From an uncultured Neisseriaceae bacterium (GTDB lineage: Bacteria > Pseudomonadota > Gammaproteobacteria > Burkholderiales > UBA11063), in the NCBI GenBank assembly GCA_937952895.1, contig CALFYC010000078.1, forward strand, positions 1 to 36,181: a stretch of DNA of 36,181 nucleotides, written 5' to 3'. Position numbers and translations under genes: made by a program. A model generated the notes under the pieces. The model ran no database searches, was not told the origin of the DNA, and saw only the letters and a list, made by a program, of their open reading frames with translations. Each line of letters starts with the position of its first letter. Within the stretch, counting starts at the first letter, position 1. This document shows positions 15,898 through 23,692 of the stretch, piece after piece.

Positions 15898-17094
15898 TTA
15901 TTTAAGAGCTTGCTCAATTCTATCTAACGCTAAAATAATTTCATTTAAACTTGTTGCAAACGAAATTCGTATGTGATTATCAAGACCAAAAGCACTGCCA
16001 GGAACTCCTGCAACCAATGCTGAATCTAGTAGATAATTAGCAAAAGCTAAATCAGTTTTTTCGCTAATTTTTCCTTTTTGATACATGTTTTCAATGGCGA
16101 TATCACATTTAAAGAATGTATAAAACGCACCTTGTGCACTTAAACAGCTCAGGCCATTAATTTTATTAATTCGTTCAACTACATAGTTATGTCGTTCAAT
16201 AAATGCTTTACGCATAGGTTTTACACAATCAAGCCCACCATTTAATGCGGCTAATGCGGCATATTGAGAAATTGTGCATGCATTTGAGGTTGATTGTGAT
16301 TGAATATTATCAATCGTTTTAACCAAAGTAGTGTTGTCACAGGCAAGAAAACCAATACGCCATCCAGTCATAGCATAAGCTTTCGATACTCCGTTGATTA
16401 CTACTGTTCGTGCTTTTAAATTTTCACTTACATTGGCAATGTTAAGAAATGGTTTATCCTCAAATAATATATGTTCATAAATATCATCAGAGATAACAAT
16501 AACATCTGGGTGTTTTTCTAAAACATCAGCTAATGCTTTTAATTCGGTTTCGGTGTAGACCATACCAGTTGGGTTACTTGGACTATTTAATATAAGAGCC
16601 TTAGTTTTATTTGTGATTGTTGATTCTAACTGTTGTGCGGTTAGTTTATATCTGGTGTTTTCATCACATTTTATGGTAACAGGAACACCACCACACAATA
16701 ACACCATATCTGGATACGATACCCAATAAGGTGATGGAATAATTATCTCATCACCTTCATTAATAATTGCTTTTAACGTATTATATATGCAATGTTTAGC
16801 ACCATTAGAAACGATTATTTGATTAGTTGCGTAATTTAGATTATTTTCACGATGAAATTTATTTACAATTGCTTTTTTAAGCTCAAGAATTCCACTACTT
16901 GAGGTATATTTTGTTTTTCCATCAAGGATTGCTTTGATTGCTGCATCTTTAATATGTTGTGGAGTATCAAAGTCTGGCTCTCCAGCTGCAAGAATTGCAA
17001 CATCTAGCTTTTGTGCTTGCATTTGACGAGCTTTGTCCATTATTGCTAATGTGGGAGATTCTTTAATTGATGCAACATGTTTTGAAATAAGCAT
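15898..17094 (-). CDS. aspC: Aspartate aminotransferase (class I, PLP-dependent)
   Basis: A 398-residue fold-type I aminotransferase of the Ib aspartate (AAT) group. It moves the amino group between aspartate and 2-oxoglutarate; related enzymes also act on prephenate or aromatic substrates. Key residues: Lys238 in NGVSKAYAMTGWRIG (Schiff base), Asn174 in SPSNPTG, Asp203 in ISDDIYE (pyridine nitrogen), and Arg376 in HIRISFATS (substrate carboxylate). LAAGEPDFDTP at the N-terminus is typical. Ribosome site AAGGATC lies 8 bases before the ATG. It is a single gene with no clear terminator downstream. The symbol is by function; it is not the E. coli-type Ia enzyme. Confidence 0.9.
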   Translation of the reverse strand: MLISKHVASIKESPTLAIMDKARQMQAQKLDVAILAAGEPDFDTPQHIKDAAIKAILDGKTKYTSSSGILELKKAIVNKFHRENNLNYATNQIIVSNGAKHCIYNTLKAIINEGDEIIIPSPYWVSYPDMVLLCGGVPVTIKCDENTRYKLTAQQLESTITNKTKALILNSPSNPTGMVYTETELKALADVLEKHPDVIVISDDIYEHILFEDKPFLNIANVSENLKARTVVINGVSKAYAMTGWRIGFLACDNTTLVKTIDNIQSQSTSNACTISQYAALAALNGGLDCVKPMRKAFIERHNYVVERINKINGLSCLSAQGAFYTFFKCDIAIENMYQKGKISEKTDLAFANYLLDSALVAGVPGSAFGLDNHIRISFATSLNEIILALDRIEQALK

Positions 17095-17192
17095 TTATCG
17101 ATCCTTAAATATGGTAACTTTTCTTTAAATAATTGTTATACAAACTTAGATCTTTGTAACATACGTTATTTTAACATTTTTACGTTTTCTAA

Positions 17193-17420
17193 GTGTTATA
17201 TTTGGAATTCTACTTTTTGGCACCTAAATTTCTAATTGATATTAGAATAGCTAAAGATTTTATAGAAAATTATCTATCAAAAGATATAATTAGTAGGTGT
17301 GATTTAGATAAACTGCAAATTGAATCTGGATCACATATATATAATGATTTAAGCACCTATTATTTGGATATAATATATCGATTTAGCTTACAAGAAGCCA
17401 ATAATCCGATTGAGCGTTAA
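17193..17420 (+). pseudogene. N-terminal remnant of an Rpn/YhgA-like nuclease (PD-(D/E)XK transposase-like family)
   Basis: A frame of 75 codons beginning at a GTG aligns with the start of Rpn-family proteins: FLIDIRIAKDFIENYL corresponds to their x-D-I-R-V-A-x-D-F-F-E-x-x-L-P region, then DLDKLQIESGSHI, then LDIIYRFSL, equivalent to the segment with the first catalytic Asp. It stops just before the expected I-E-H-Q-S catalytic strand, and the usual N-terminal H-D-x-F-F-K is missing. No later part of the family could be found in 17421-17619. No ribosome site is apparent. It is most likely a broken copy of a family that is often multi-copy and recombination-linked. Confidence 0.6.
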
Positions 17421-17619
17421 GAGAAGTCAATTAAAAACTAGTGAATTATATGTCAGATAGGCAACAATGGTTGTGTTATAGCTTCCATAAAGGAGTCATC
17501 TTGATATCAAAAAATAAATGCTGCGCTAACCATTGGGGGGTAATTCATAAGAAACCTGGTTATGATATGGATAATACTCAGTGTGAAGGAGTTATTTTAT
17601 TTAGGCATCTATCTCGCGG

Positions 17620-18957
17620 TTATTGATTAACTTTATTTTTAATATTTTTCTTACGCTTTATGGTTTTGTTGGCTGTGTCTTTCTTAATAGATGTTAATTG
17701 TTTAAGTTCTCCAATCAGTGTGATTTGTTGTTCTGGTTCACTACCAATAAATTTATCCCACCATGAATAAATTTTACTGTCAACCTCTTTCAGTTCATGC
17801 CTTGCGCTAAATAAGTGCCAAGCTTGGCGGAATCGGTTATTGTTAAGAACCTGTTCCATTTTGCGAATATTTGGCGTTTCGAAATCTATTTGTAATAACC
17901 AAATTTCACGCATTGCTGAGAACATGTTTCTAGTAACACCAATACCGTAGGCAAAATGTTGAATTTCATCAATTGCATCCATTAATGATTGGCGTGGAGA
18001 CCCACCATAAGAGACAGTTTTATTCCAAATTTTAGTGACAATATCCCAAAATAAGCCAGCTAAGAGGAAAATAACTGAAATATCATTACCGTCATGTAGG
18101 CGATTGTCGGTTTTGGTTAGAATTATTTGAGCTAATTCACTTGGGTGAGACCCTAAGAATAAACGGTCAAATAAAGGGAAAATGTCTTCAGGTAATTCAA
18201 GTTGTTTAAAAATTTCAACACATTTAGTGGAGCTTCCAGATAGAAGAATTTTAAGCATTTCTTCATACATACGACCTTTATGCTCGTTTACTAATAATAG
18301 TTTTACTTTATCAAAATACATTGCAGTTTTTTTATCAATTGTAAAATTTAATTTTGCTGAAAGCCTTATTGCGCGGATCATGCGAACCGGATCTTCAATA
18401 TAGCGCTCCATTGGATTTCCAATAATACGTAAAACTTTATTTTGAATATCTTTAATACCATTATGATAATCAATAATTTCTTGTTTTAAGGGGTCGTAAT
18501 ATAAAGCATTAATTGTGAAATCACGTCTTATGGAATCTTCTTTTTGTGTGCCATAATTGTTATCGGATATGATTTTCCCGTGCACGCTTAGATTTTTTTT
18601 ATGTACTTTATTACTTCGATAGGTTGAGACTTCAATTACATGGCGATCAATTGCTGGGCGATTTCTATATATTTTATCAGGGTTAATATTATTAAATATA
18701 ACATGAACAATTTTAAATCTACGTCCAATAATCATTGAGTGACGTTTAAAAATTTTATTAACAATCTCAGGTGCAGCATTTGTAACAATATCAAAATCTT
18801 TAGGGGTTTTACCTAAGAGTAGGTCACGAATCCCACCACCCACGATAAAAGCTTCAAAGCCATTTTTATTTAGTTTCTCAATTACGTATAGAGCATCATC
18901 ATTAACCATATCTACGGTAAGATGGTATTTTTTTGCTGCAAGAATTTTTTTAGTCAT
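17620..18957 (-). CDS. pcnB: Poly(A) polymerase I
   Basis: Adds 3' poly(A) tails to RNA, marking it for decay. A 445-residue class II nucleotidyltransferase: IVGGGIRDLLLGKTPKDFDI with the metal-binding Asp54 and Asp56, GRRFKIVHV, a central RRDFTINALYYDP, and RIIGNPMERYIEDPVRMIRAIRLSAKL. The C-terminal extension ends in a Lys/Arg-rich tail, as in PcnB and unlike CCA-adding enzymes. The tRNAs here encode CCA, which also weakens the CCA-enzyme alternative. Its ATG overlaps the 3' end of dapE (8 bases shared), so the two are translationally linked. The Shine-Dalgarno is weak. Confidence 0.92.
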   Translation of the reverse strand: MTKKILAAKKYHLTVDMVNDDALYVIEKLNKNGFEAFIVGGGIRDLLLGKTPKDFDIVTNAAPEIVNKIFKRHSMIIGRRFKIVHVIFNNINPDKIYRNRPAIDRHVIEVSTYRSNKVHKKNLSVHGKIISDNNYGTQKEDSIRRDFTINALYYDPLKQEIIDYHNGIKDIQNKVLRIIGNPMERYIEDPVRMIRAIRLSAKLNFTIDKKTAMYFDKVKLLLVNEHKGRMYEEMLKILLSGSSTKCVEIFKQLELPEDIFPLFDRLFLGSHPSELAQIILTKTDNRLHDGNDISVIFLLAGLFWDIVTKIWNKTVSYGGSPRQSLMDAIDEIQHFAYGIGVTRNMFSAMREIWLLQIDFETPNIRKMEQVLNNNRFRQAWHLFSARHELKEVDSKIYSWWDKFIGSEPEQQITLIGELKQLTSIKKDTANKTIKRKKNIKNKVNQ

Positions 18958-20092
18958 TAAATATCTTATTTAAAATTGTCAAATATATGTTTGATATGGC
19001 AGATAAATCAGCCTCCACAATGTTTTCATTAATTTGATGAATGGTTGCATTATTAAGTCCGAATTCTACCAATTCTTTGACTACATCAATTAAAAATCTA
19101 CCATCAGAGGTTCCGCCATCTGTTTTTAATTCCGGAATAATTTGCTGTGTTTCAAAGATTGCAGAATGAATTATTTTAATTAAATCTCCATTACGTGTGA
19201 TAAAAGGTTTGGCTGAATTTTCCCATTCTATTTCATAATTTAAATTATACTTGTTTAAAATATCAGTAATTTTAGTTTTGAGATTATCCGCTAAATGAAG
19301 ATCATTATAACGAATATTGAAGCTGGTAATTAGCGACCCTGGAATTACATTGTTTACCCCAATTCCTGAATGTAGGTTAGTAAATTGTAAACTGGTTGGT
19401 GGAAAATGGTCATTACCATTGTCCCATGTAATTGAGCTAATTTCAGCTAATGCTGCTGCAAATAAATGAATTGGGTTATTGCATAAGTGTGGGTAGGCTA
19501 CATGTCCTTGCTTTCCATTAATTTGAAGGTTTGCACTTAAAGAGCCACGTCTTCCAATTTTAATTACATCACCTAAAGTATTAACACTAGTTGGTTCACC
19601 AAGTAAACAATATTGGATTTTTATCTGTTTTTCTTTTAAATAATCAACAATTAGTGGAGTTCCATTAATTGATGAGGCTTCTTCATCTGAGGTAATAAAA
19701 AGTGCTACATTTGGCTCTGGATTAGTTTTAAGGTGTGTTTCTAAAGCTAAAATAAATGCACTAACCGCACCTTTCATATCTGCAATACCACGTCCATAGA
19801 GCTTATTCTCATTTTTAGTTAATGTAAATGGATCATGCTTCCATTTGCTTAAGTCACCTGGAGGTACCACATCGATATGGCCTGCAAAGGCAAATGTAAT
19901 ATCTTTGTCTTGACCAAACCTGGCAATTAGGTTGCTTGTGCCATTCTTATCTACGCGAATTGTGACCATTCCTAGATTTTTTAGATAATTCTCAATATAT
20001 GTAATACAGCCTGCTTCATTTGGACTAATTGATTTAAATCCAATTATAGTTTGGGTAAGTTTTAATAATTGTTCTTGATCAATATTTTGCAT
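18950..20092 (-). CDS. dapE: Succinyl-diaminopimelate desuccinylase
   Basis: Removes succinate from N-succinyl-LL-diaminopimelate in the lysine/DAP pathway; a cytoplasmic di-zinc enzyme of the M20 family. The 380-residue length is normal. Metal ligands and catalytic residues are visible: His72 and Asp74 in GHIDVVPPGD, Asp105 in GRGIADMKG, Glu137/Glu138 in TSDEEAS, Glu166 in LGEPTS and His352 in NATIHQINE. The dimerisation-domain motif GRRGSLSANL is present. It is first in a dapE-pcnB pair and divergent from the mraZ cluster, whose MurE uses the DAP made from its product. Confidence 0.95.
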   Translation of the reverse strand: MQNIDQEQLLKLTQTIIGFKSISPNEAGCITYIENYLKNLGMVTIRVDKNGTSNLIARFGQDKDITFAFAGHIDVVPPGDLSKWKHDPFTLTKNENKLYGRGIADMKGAVSAFILALETHLKTNPEPNVALFITSDEEASSINGTPLIVDYLKEKQIKIQYCLLGEPTSVNTLGDVIKIGRRGSLSANLQINGKQGHVAYPHLCNNPIHLFAAALAEISSITWDNGNDHFPPTSLQFTNLHSGIGVNNVIPGSLITSFNIRYNDLHLADNLKTKITDILNKYNLNYEIEWENSAKPFITRNGDLIKIIHSAIFETQQIIPELKTDGGTSDGRFLIDVVKELVEFGLNNATIHQINENIVEADLSAISNIYLTILNKIFND

Positions 20093-20183
20093 ATTTTATT
20101 AAATCCATTTACTAATTAAGTTTATTACATGGCTGTAGGAATATTCAATTGTTTCTTGAGTCTTGCAAGAATTAATAGGAGCC

Positions 20184-20192
20184 ATTGTAGCA
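20184..20192 (-). promoter_or_regulatory. Extended -10 promoter of dapE-pcnB
   Basis: The reverse strand carries TGCTACAAT (TG at 20191-20192, -10 at 20184-20189), the same nonamer as in the permease promoter. No good -35 is seen. Transcription would start near 20177, leaving a leader of about 85 bases before dapE. Confidence 0.55.
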
Positions 20193-20210
20193 TATTTTTA
20201 ATATAAATAT

Positions 20211-20274
20211 TTGACGCGAAAATATTTGTTGTGTTAAAGTGGCGAATTGTGGGGTAAAGTGTCGATTTATGGGG
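20211..20274 (+). promoter_or_regulatory. mraZ (dcw) promoter with an array of MraZ-type boxes
   Basis: A -35 TTGACG (20211-20216) precedes TAAAGT (20235-20240) by 18 bases. Starting at 20240, pentamers recur every ten bases: TGGCG (20240), TGGGG (20250), TGTCG (20260), TGGGG (20270), with a weaker TGTGT at 20230. This is the known layout of MraZ binding sites (TGGGN boxes with 5-base spacers), here overlapping the -10, the start site and the ribosome site. Autorepression of the cluster by MraZ is inferred. Confidence 0.85.
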
Positions 20275-20282
20275 AAAAATAA

Positions 20283-20732
20283 ATGTTCGGTGGAGTAACA
20301 CATCTAAGTATTGATCCAAAAAACCGGATTGCGATTCCTGCTAAGTATCGTGAAAATATACAGGCGCAATATGGTAATCGGATTACTATTACTTTAGAAT
20401 CTCCTCAATGTCTTTTAATTTACCCAGAACAAAATTGGTTCATTGTGCGTGACAAGATTCAAAATCTACCAACTGGATCACATCCTTTAGTTAAAAGTTA
20501 TCAACGTTTAGTTTTGGGCTATGCCGATACTCTTGAGGCAGATAAGGCTGGGCGAATTTTATTGCCAAATTCATTAAAGGAATTAGCTGGTTTGGATAAA
20601 GACGTAGTATTAGTGGGGCTTGGCAATCGTTTCGAACTTTGGGATAAAACCCGCTGGTTTAATGAGACAAATAAGGCATTAGAAGTTTCTCAAGATGAAT
20701 TGGCTGGACTATTAAACGGCTTTTCACTTTAG
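20283..20732 (+). CDS. mraZ: Transcriptional regulator MraZ
   Basis: A 149-residue AbrB-like protein with two SpoVT/AbrB-type halves: MFGGVTHLSIDPKNRIAIPAKYRE at the N-terminus, and LVLGYADTLEADKAGRILLP from about residue 78. MraZ forms rings that bind repeated TGGGN boxes upstream of its own gene and can repress the division and cell-wall cluster. Four to five such boxes lie directly upstream. The last box (TGGGG) lies 8 bases before the ATG and may also serve as ribosome site. One base separates its stop from rsmH. Confidence 0.96.
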   Translation: MFGGVTHLSIDPKNRIAIPAKYRENIQAQYGNRITITLESPQCLLIYPEQNWFIVRDKIQNLPTGSHPLVKSYQRLVLGYADTLEADKAGRILLPNSLKELAGLDKDVVLVGLGNRFELWDKTRWFNETNKALEVSQDELAGLLNGFSL

Positions 20733-20733
20733 T

Positions 20734-21645
20734 ATGCTGCATTATCCGGTTTTATTAACTGAATCTATAGATTTATTACAGATAAAGCCAAATGGGGTTT
20801 ATGTTGATGGTACGTTTGGCCGTGGAGGTCATAGCCAAGCTATATTAAATAAACTAGATTCAGGTGGCCAATTAATTGCTTTTGACAAAGATATTGAAGC
20901 GATTAATTACGGGCAAGAATTAATTAAAGATTCTAGATTTAATTTAATTCATGATAGTTTTAAACATATTAAGAAATATTTATTTGAAAATAATTTAAAC
21001 CAGATTGATGGAGTGTTACTTGATTTGGGGGTTTCATCACCACAAATTGATGATCCAAAACGTGGGTTTAGTTTTAGGTTTGATAGCCATCTTGATATGC
21101 GGATGAATAATACAAATGGAGTAACTGCAGCAGATTGGCTGTTGAACGTTAGTTACGATGAATTAAGTTATGTATTGTGGAAGTATGGCGAAGAGCGCTA
21201 TGCAAAAAAAATTGCAAGTAATATTATAAAAGCACGTGAATTTGCACCTTTGGATACGACTTTAAAACTAGCTCAGGTGATTGCTAAAAGTTTTACATCA
21301 AGTGAAAAAGGGCAACATCCAGCTACGAGAAGTTTTCAGGCAATACGGATTTTTATTAATAATGAGTTAGGTGATTTAGAAACCTTTTTAGCCCAGATAC
21401 CAGAATTTTTGGCTATTGGTGGGAGGGTGGTAATAATCAGTTTTCATTCATTAGAAGATAGATTAGTAAAAGAGGCATTTAATAAATTATCGATGCCCGA
21501 AAAATTACCTAAATGGGTTAATTTACCAGATAAATTACCTAATTATAAGGTGGTGGCAAAAAAATTAAAGGCTAGTAATTACGAAATTTTTGAAAATAGT
21601 AGAAGCCGTAGTGCGATTATGCGCTCAATAGAACGCATCTCATGA
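20734..21645 (+). CDS. rsmH: 16S rRNA m4C1402 methyltransferase RsmH
   Basis: Methylates N4 of cytidine 1402 in 16S rRNA, tuning decoding at the P site. The 303-residue protein carries all the family marks: HYPVLLTESIDLL, the SAM-binding VDGTFGRGGHS, DGVLLDLGVSSPQIDDPKRGFSF, RSFQAIRIFINNEL and VVIISFHSLEDRLVK. Also called mraW. It is the second gene of the cluster, starting one base after the mraZ stop, so translation is probably coupled. Confidence 0.97.
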   Translation: MLHYPVLLTESIDLLQIKPNGVYVDGTFGRGGHSQAILNKLDSGGQLIAFDKDIEAINYGQELIKDSRFNLIHDSFKHIKKYLFENNLNQIDGVLLDLGVSSPQIDDPKRGFSFRFDSHLDMRMNNTNGVTAADWLLNVSYDELSYVLWKYGEERYAKKIASNIIKAREFAPLDTTLKLAQVIAKSFTSSEKGQHPATRSFQAIRIFINNELGDLETFLAQIPEFLAIGGRVVIISFHSLEDRLVKEAFNKLSMPEKLPKWVNLPDKLPNYKVVAKKLKASNYEIFENSRSRSAIMRSIERIS

Positions 21646-21658
21646 AGGTAAATAGAGA

Positions 21659-21925
21659 ATGTTAATTCGGATTGTAAATTTGATTTTATTGTTAATAGTG
21701 GTGATTTTTGCATTTATGCTAATTACCAAGCGCTATCAATCACGAGTAGATTATATAGCGTTATCTAATTTAAAGCATGAAGCGGACGATTTAAATAATG
21801 AATATACTAGATTACAGCTTGAAGAAGGGACTTATTCTTCAAATTTAGTATTAAAAAATTTTGCTGTAGGCCAACTTGGATTAATTGCACCTGATAAACA
21901 ACATATTCTGGAGATAAGTAAATGA
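21659..21925 (+). CDS. ftsL: Cell division protein FtsL
   Basis: A small bitopic division protein of 88 residues with a very short cytoplasmic start, one membrane helix (about residues 3-22) and a periplasmic coiled coil (heptad-like LSNLKHEADDLNNEYTRLQLEE). FtsL, with FtsB and FtsQ, recruits and activates FtsW-FtsI at the septum. Identification rests on size, topology and position between rsmH and ftsI, as the family is poorly conserved. It overlaps ftsI by an ATGA junction. Ribosome site (AAGG / AGAGA) is acceptable. Confidence 0.9.
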   Translation: MLIRIVNLILLLIVVIFAFMLITKRYQSRVDYIALSNLKHEADDLNNEYTRLQLEEGTYSSNLVLKNFAVGQLGLIAPDKQHILEISK

Positions 21926-23652
21926 TTGCTAATAGTGAGATACAAAAATTCTTTACTAAAGAACATGGCGATTATATCGATTTACCTGAAGATTCGACTA
22001 AGCAAAATCAAGCGCCATTTCGAATCAAGATTATTAATCTAATCGCGTTAATACTGACGGTTTTAGTAATCTTTCGTTTGATTTACTTAAATACAGTTAG
22101 TAATAATTTCTTATCTAATCAAATTGATACTCGAGTAAAACGCACTCAAGTTGTAACTTCAATGCGTGGAACTATTACTGATCGAAATGGGAATGCTCTT
22201 GCGGTTAGTACTCCTGTTGCATCAATTTGGGTAGATCCATCTAATCTAGATGATTTAACCTCAGAACAAATTAAGGAAATTGCCAGTATTTTAGAAGTTC
22301 CAGTAAAAGATTTAAATACTAAATTAAATGATAAAAATAAAACATTTGTGTATTTAAGACGTGCGGTTAGTCCTGAACAAGCTGAACAAATTAAAAATTT
22401 AGAAATTGATGGAATTTATAATATTAAAGAATACAAACGTTTCTATCCAAGTGGCGAAGTAACTGCTCATGTTGTTGGATTTACCAATATTGATGATAAA
22501 GGTTCTGAGGGTGTTGAATTTGCAAATGATAAATTATTACAAGGTAAAAACGGATCTCAACAAATCATTCGTGATCGACAAGGTCATGTAGTTGAATATG
22601 TTGGTAATGGAGATCCTGCCGTTAATGGAAAAAATATCGAATTATCTATTGATAATCGCATTCAAGAAATTGCGTATGATGCATTAAAAAATCAAGTTGA
22701 GAAAACTCATGCAATTGGTGGTTCTGCTGTTGTTTTAGATGCAAAAACTGGGGAGGTATTATCAATGGTTAATATTCCAACATATAATCCAAATAATCGA
22801 GATAATGCAACTTTGGATATGTTGAGAAATCGTGCTGCAATTGATTTATATGAGCCAGGCTCAACTATGAAGCCATTTGTTGCAGCTAAAGCATTAGATG
22901 ATGGGTTAGTAACTCCTGAGACAGTATTTAATACTATGCCATATCATGTAGGGCCTAAATTAATTCGTGATACACATGATCATCCAAAATTAACGGTAAG
23001 TCAAATTATTGAAAAATCAAGTGATGTGGGAATTTCAAAAATTGCTTTTAAATATAAACCAAAAGATTTATGGACTTACGATGATTCATTGGGCTTTGGT
23101 CAAAAAGTTGGCACACATTTCCCAGGGGAAGCTAAAGGTATTATGCATCCATGGCAAAATTGGCGTCCACTTGATCAAGCTTCAATGTCATATGGTTATG
23201 CAATTTCTGTAAGTTTAATGCAAATGGCGCGTGCGTATACCTTATTTACTAATAATGGTTGCTTACTTCCACTTACTTTCTATAAAAATGCAAATGGTTC
23301 TGCACCAGAATGTAAGCAGATTATAAAGCCAGGTACGGCAACTGAGATGCGTGATATATTATCTAAAGTTACGGAAGAAGGCAATACTGGAATTTTAGCT
23401 CAAGTTGATGGTTATACTACTGCTGGTAAAACTGGAACAGCACATAAAGCTGCGGTTCATGGCTATTATTCGAATAAATACGTGGGTTCATTTGTTGGAT
23501 TTGCGCCAGTTAACAATCCAAAAGTAGTTATTGCTGTTATGATTAACGAGCCTCATGGTGCTTATTATGGTGGTGTGGTTGCAGCTCCAGTATTTAGTGC
23601 AATTGCAGGTCCTACACTACATTTGCTTGGTGTGGCACCCGATAAAAAATAG
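21922..23652 (+). CDS. ftsI: Septal peptidoglycan transpeptidase FtsI (PBP3)
   Basis: Class B penicillin-binding protein that cross-links septal peptidoglycan with its partner FtsW. 576 residues: short cytoplasmic tail, one membrane helix (about 32-52), pedestal domain starting RGTITDRNGNALA, and the transpeptidase domain. Active-site motifs: Ser314-T-M-Lys317 (EPGSTMKPF) and Lys503-T-G505 (AGKTGTAHK). The second motif, normally Ser-x-Asn, reads S366-S-D368, an Asp as in elongation-type PBP2 proteins. Ribosome site GGAG lies within the end of ftsL. A 40-base gap with no clear signal separates it from murE. Confidence 0.97.
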   Translation: MIANSEIQKFFTKEHGDYIDLPEDSTKQNQAPFRIKIINLIALILTVLVIFRLIYLNTVSNNFLSNQIDTRVKRTQVVTSMRGTITDRNGNALAVSTPVASIWVDPSNLDDLTSEQIKEIASILEVPVKDLNTKLNDKNKTFVYLRRAVSPEQAEQIKNLEIDGIYNIKEYKRFYPSGEVTAHVVGFTNIDDKGSEGVEFANDKLLQGKNGSQQIIRDRQGHVVEYVGNGDPAVNGKNIELSIDNRIQEIAYDALKNQVEKTHAIGGSAVVLDAKTGEVLSMVNIPTYNPNNRDNATLDMLRNRAAIDLYEPGSTMKPFVAAKALDDGLVTPETVFNTMPYHVGPKLIRDTHDHPKLTVSQIIEKSSDVGISKIAFKYKPKDLWTYDDSLGFGQKVGTHFPGEAKGIMHPWQNWRPLDQASMSYGYAISVSLMQMARAYTLFTNNGCLLPLTFYKNANGSAPECKQIIKPGTATEMRDILSKVTEEGNTGILAQVDGYTTAGKTGTAHKAAVHGYYSNKYVGSFVGFAPVNNPKVVIAVMINEPHGAYYGGVVAAPVFSAIAGPTLHLLGVAPDKK

Positions 23653-23692
23653 TGTTATTGGTAATCTTTATAGTAGGACGAATATATAAAGA

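Noticed and set aside
17441..17626. A 61-codon plus-strand frame between the Rpn remnant and pcnB
   Set aside because: No family resemblance and no convincing ribosome site; it overlaps the 3' end of pcnB and does not continue the Rpn family pattern.
17620..18957. CCA-adding enzyme as an alternative for pcnB
   Set aside because: The GRRFKIVHV motif, the length and the basic C-terminal tail are of poly(A) polymerase type, and the tRNA genes here encode CCA.
20125..20319. A minus-strand frame across the dapE-mraZ intergenic region
   Set aside because: It spans two divergent promoters and the MraZ boxes and runs into the start of mraZ on the other strand; no coding features.
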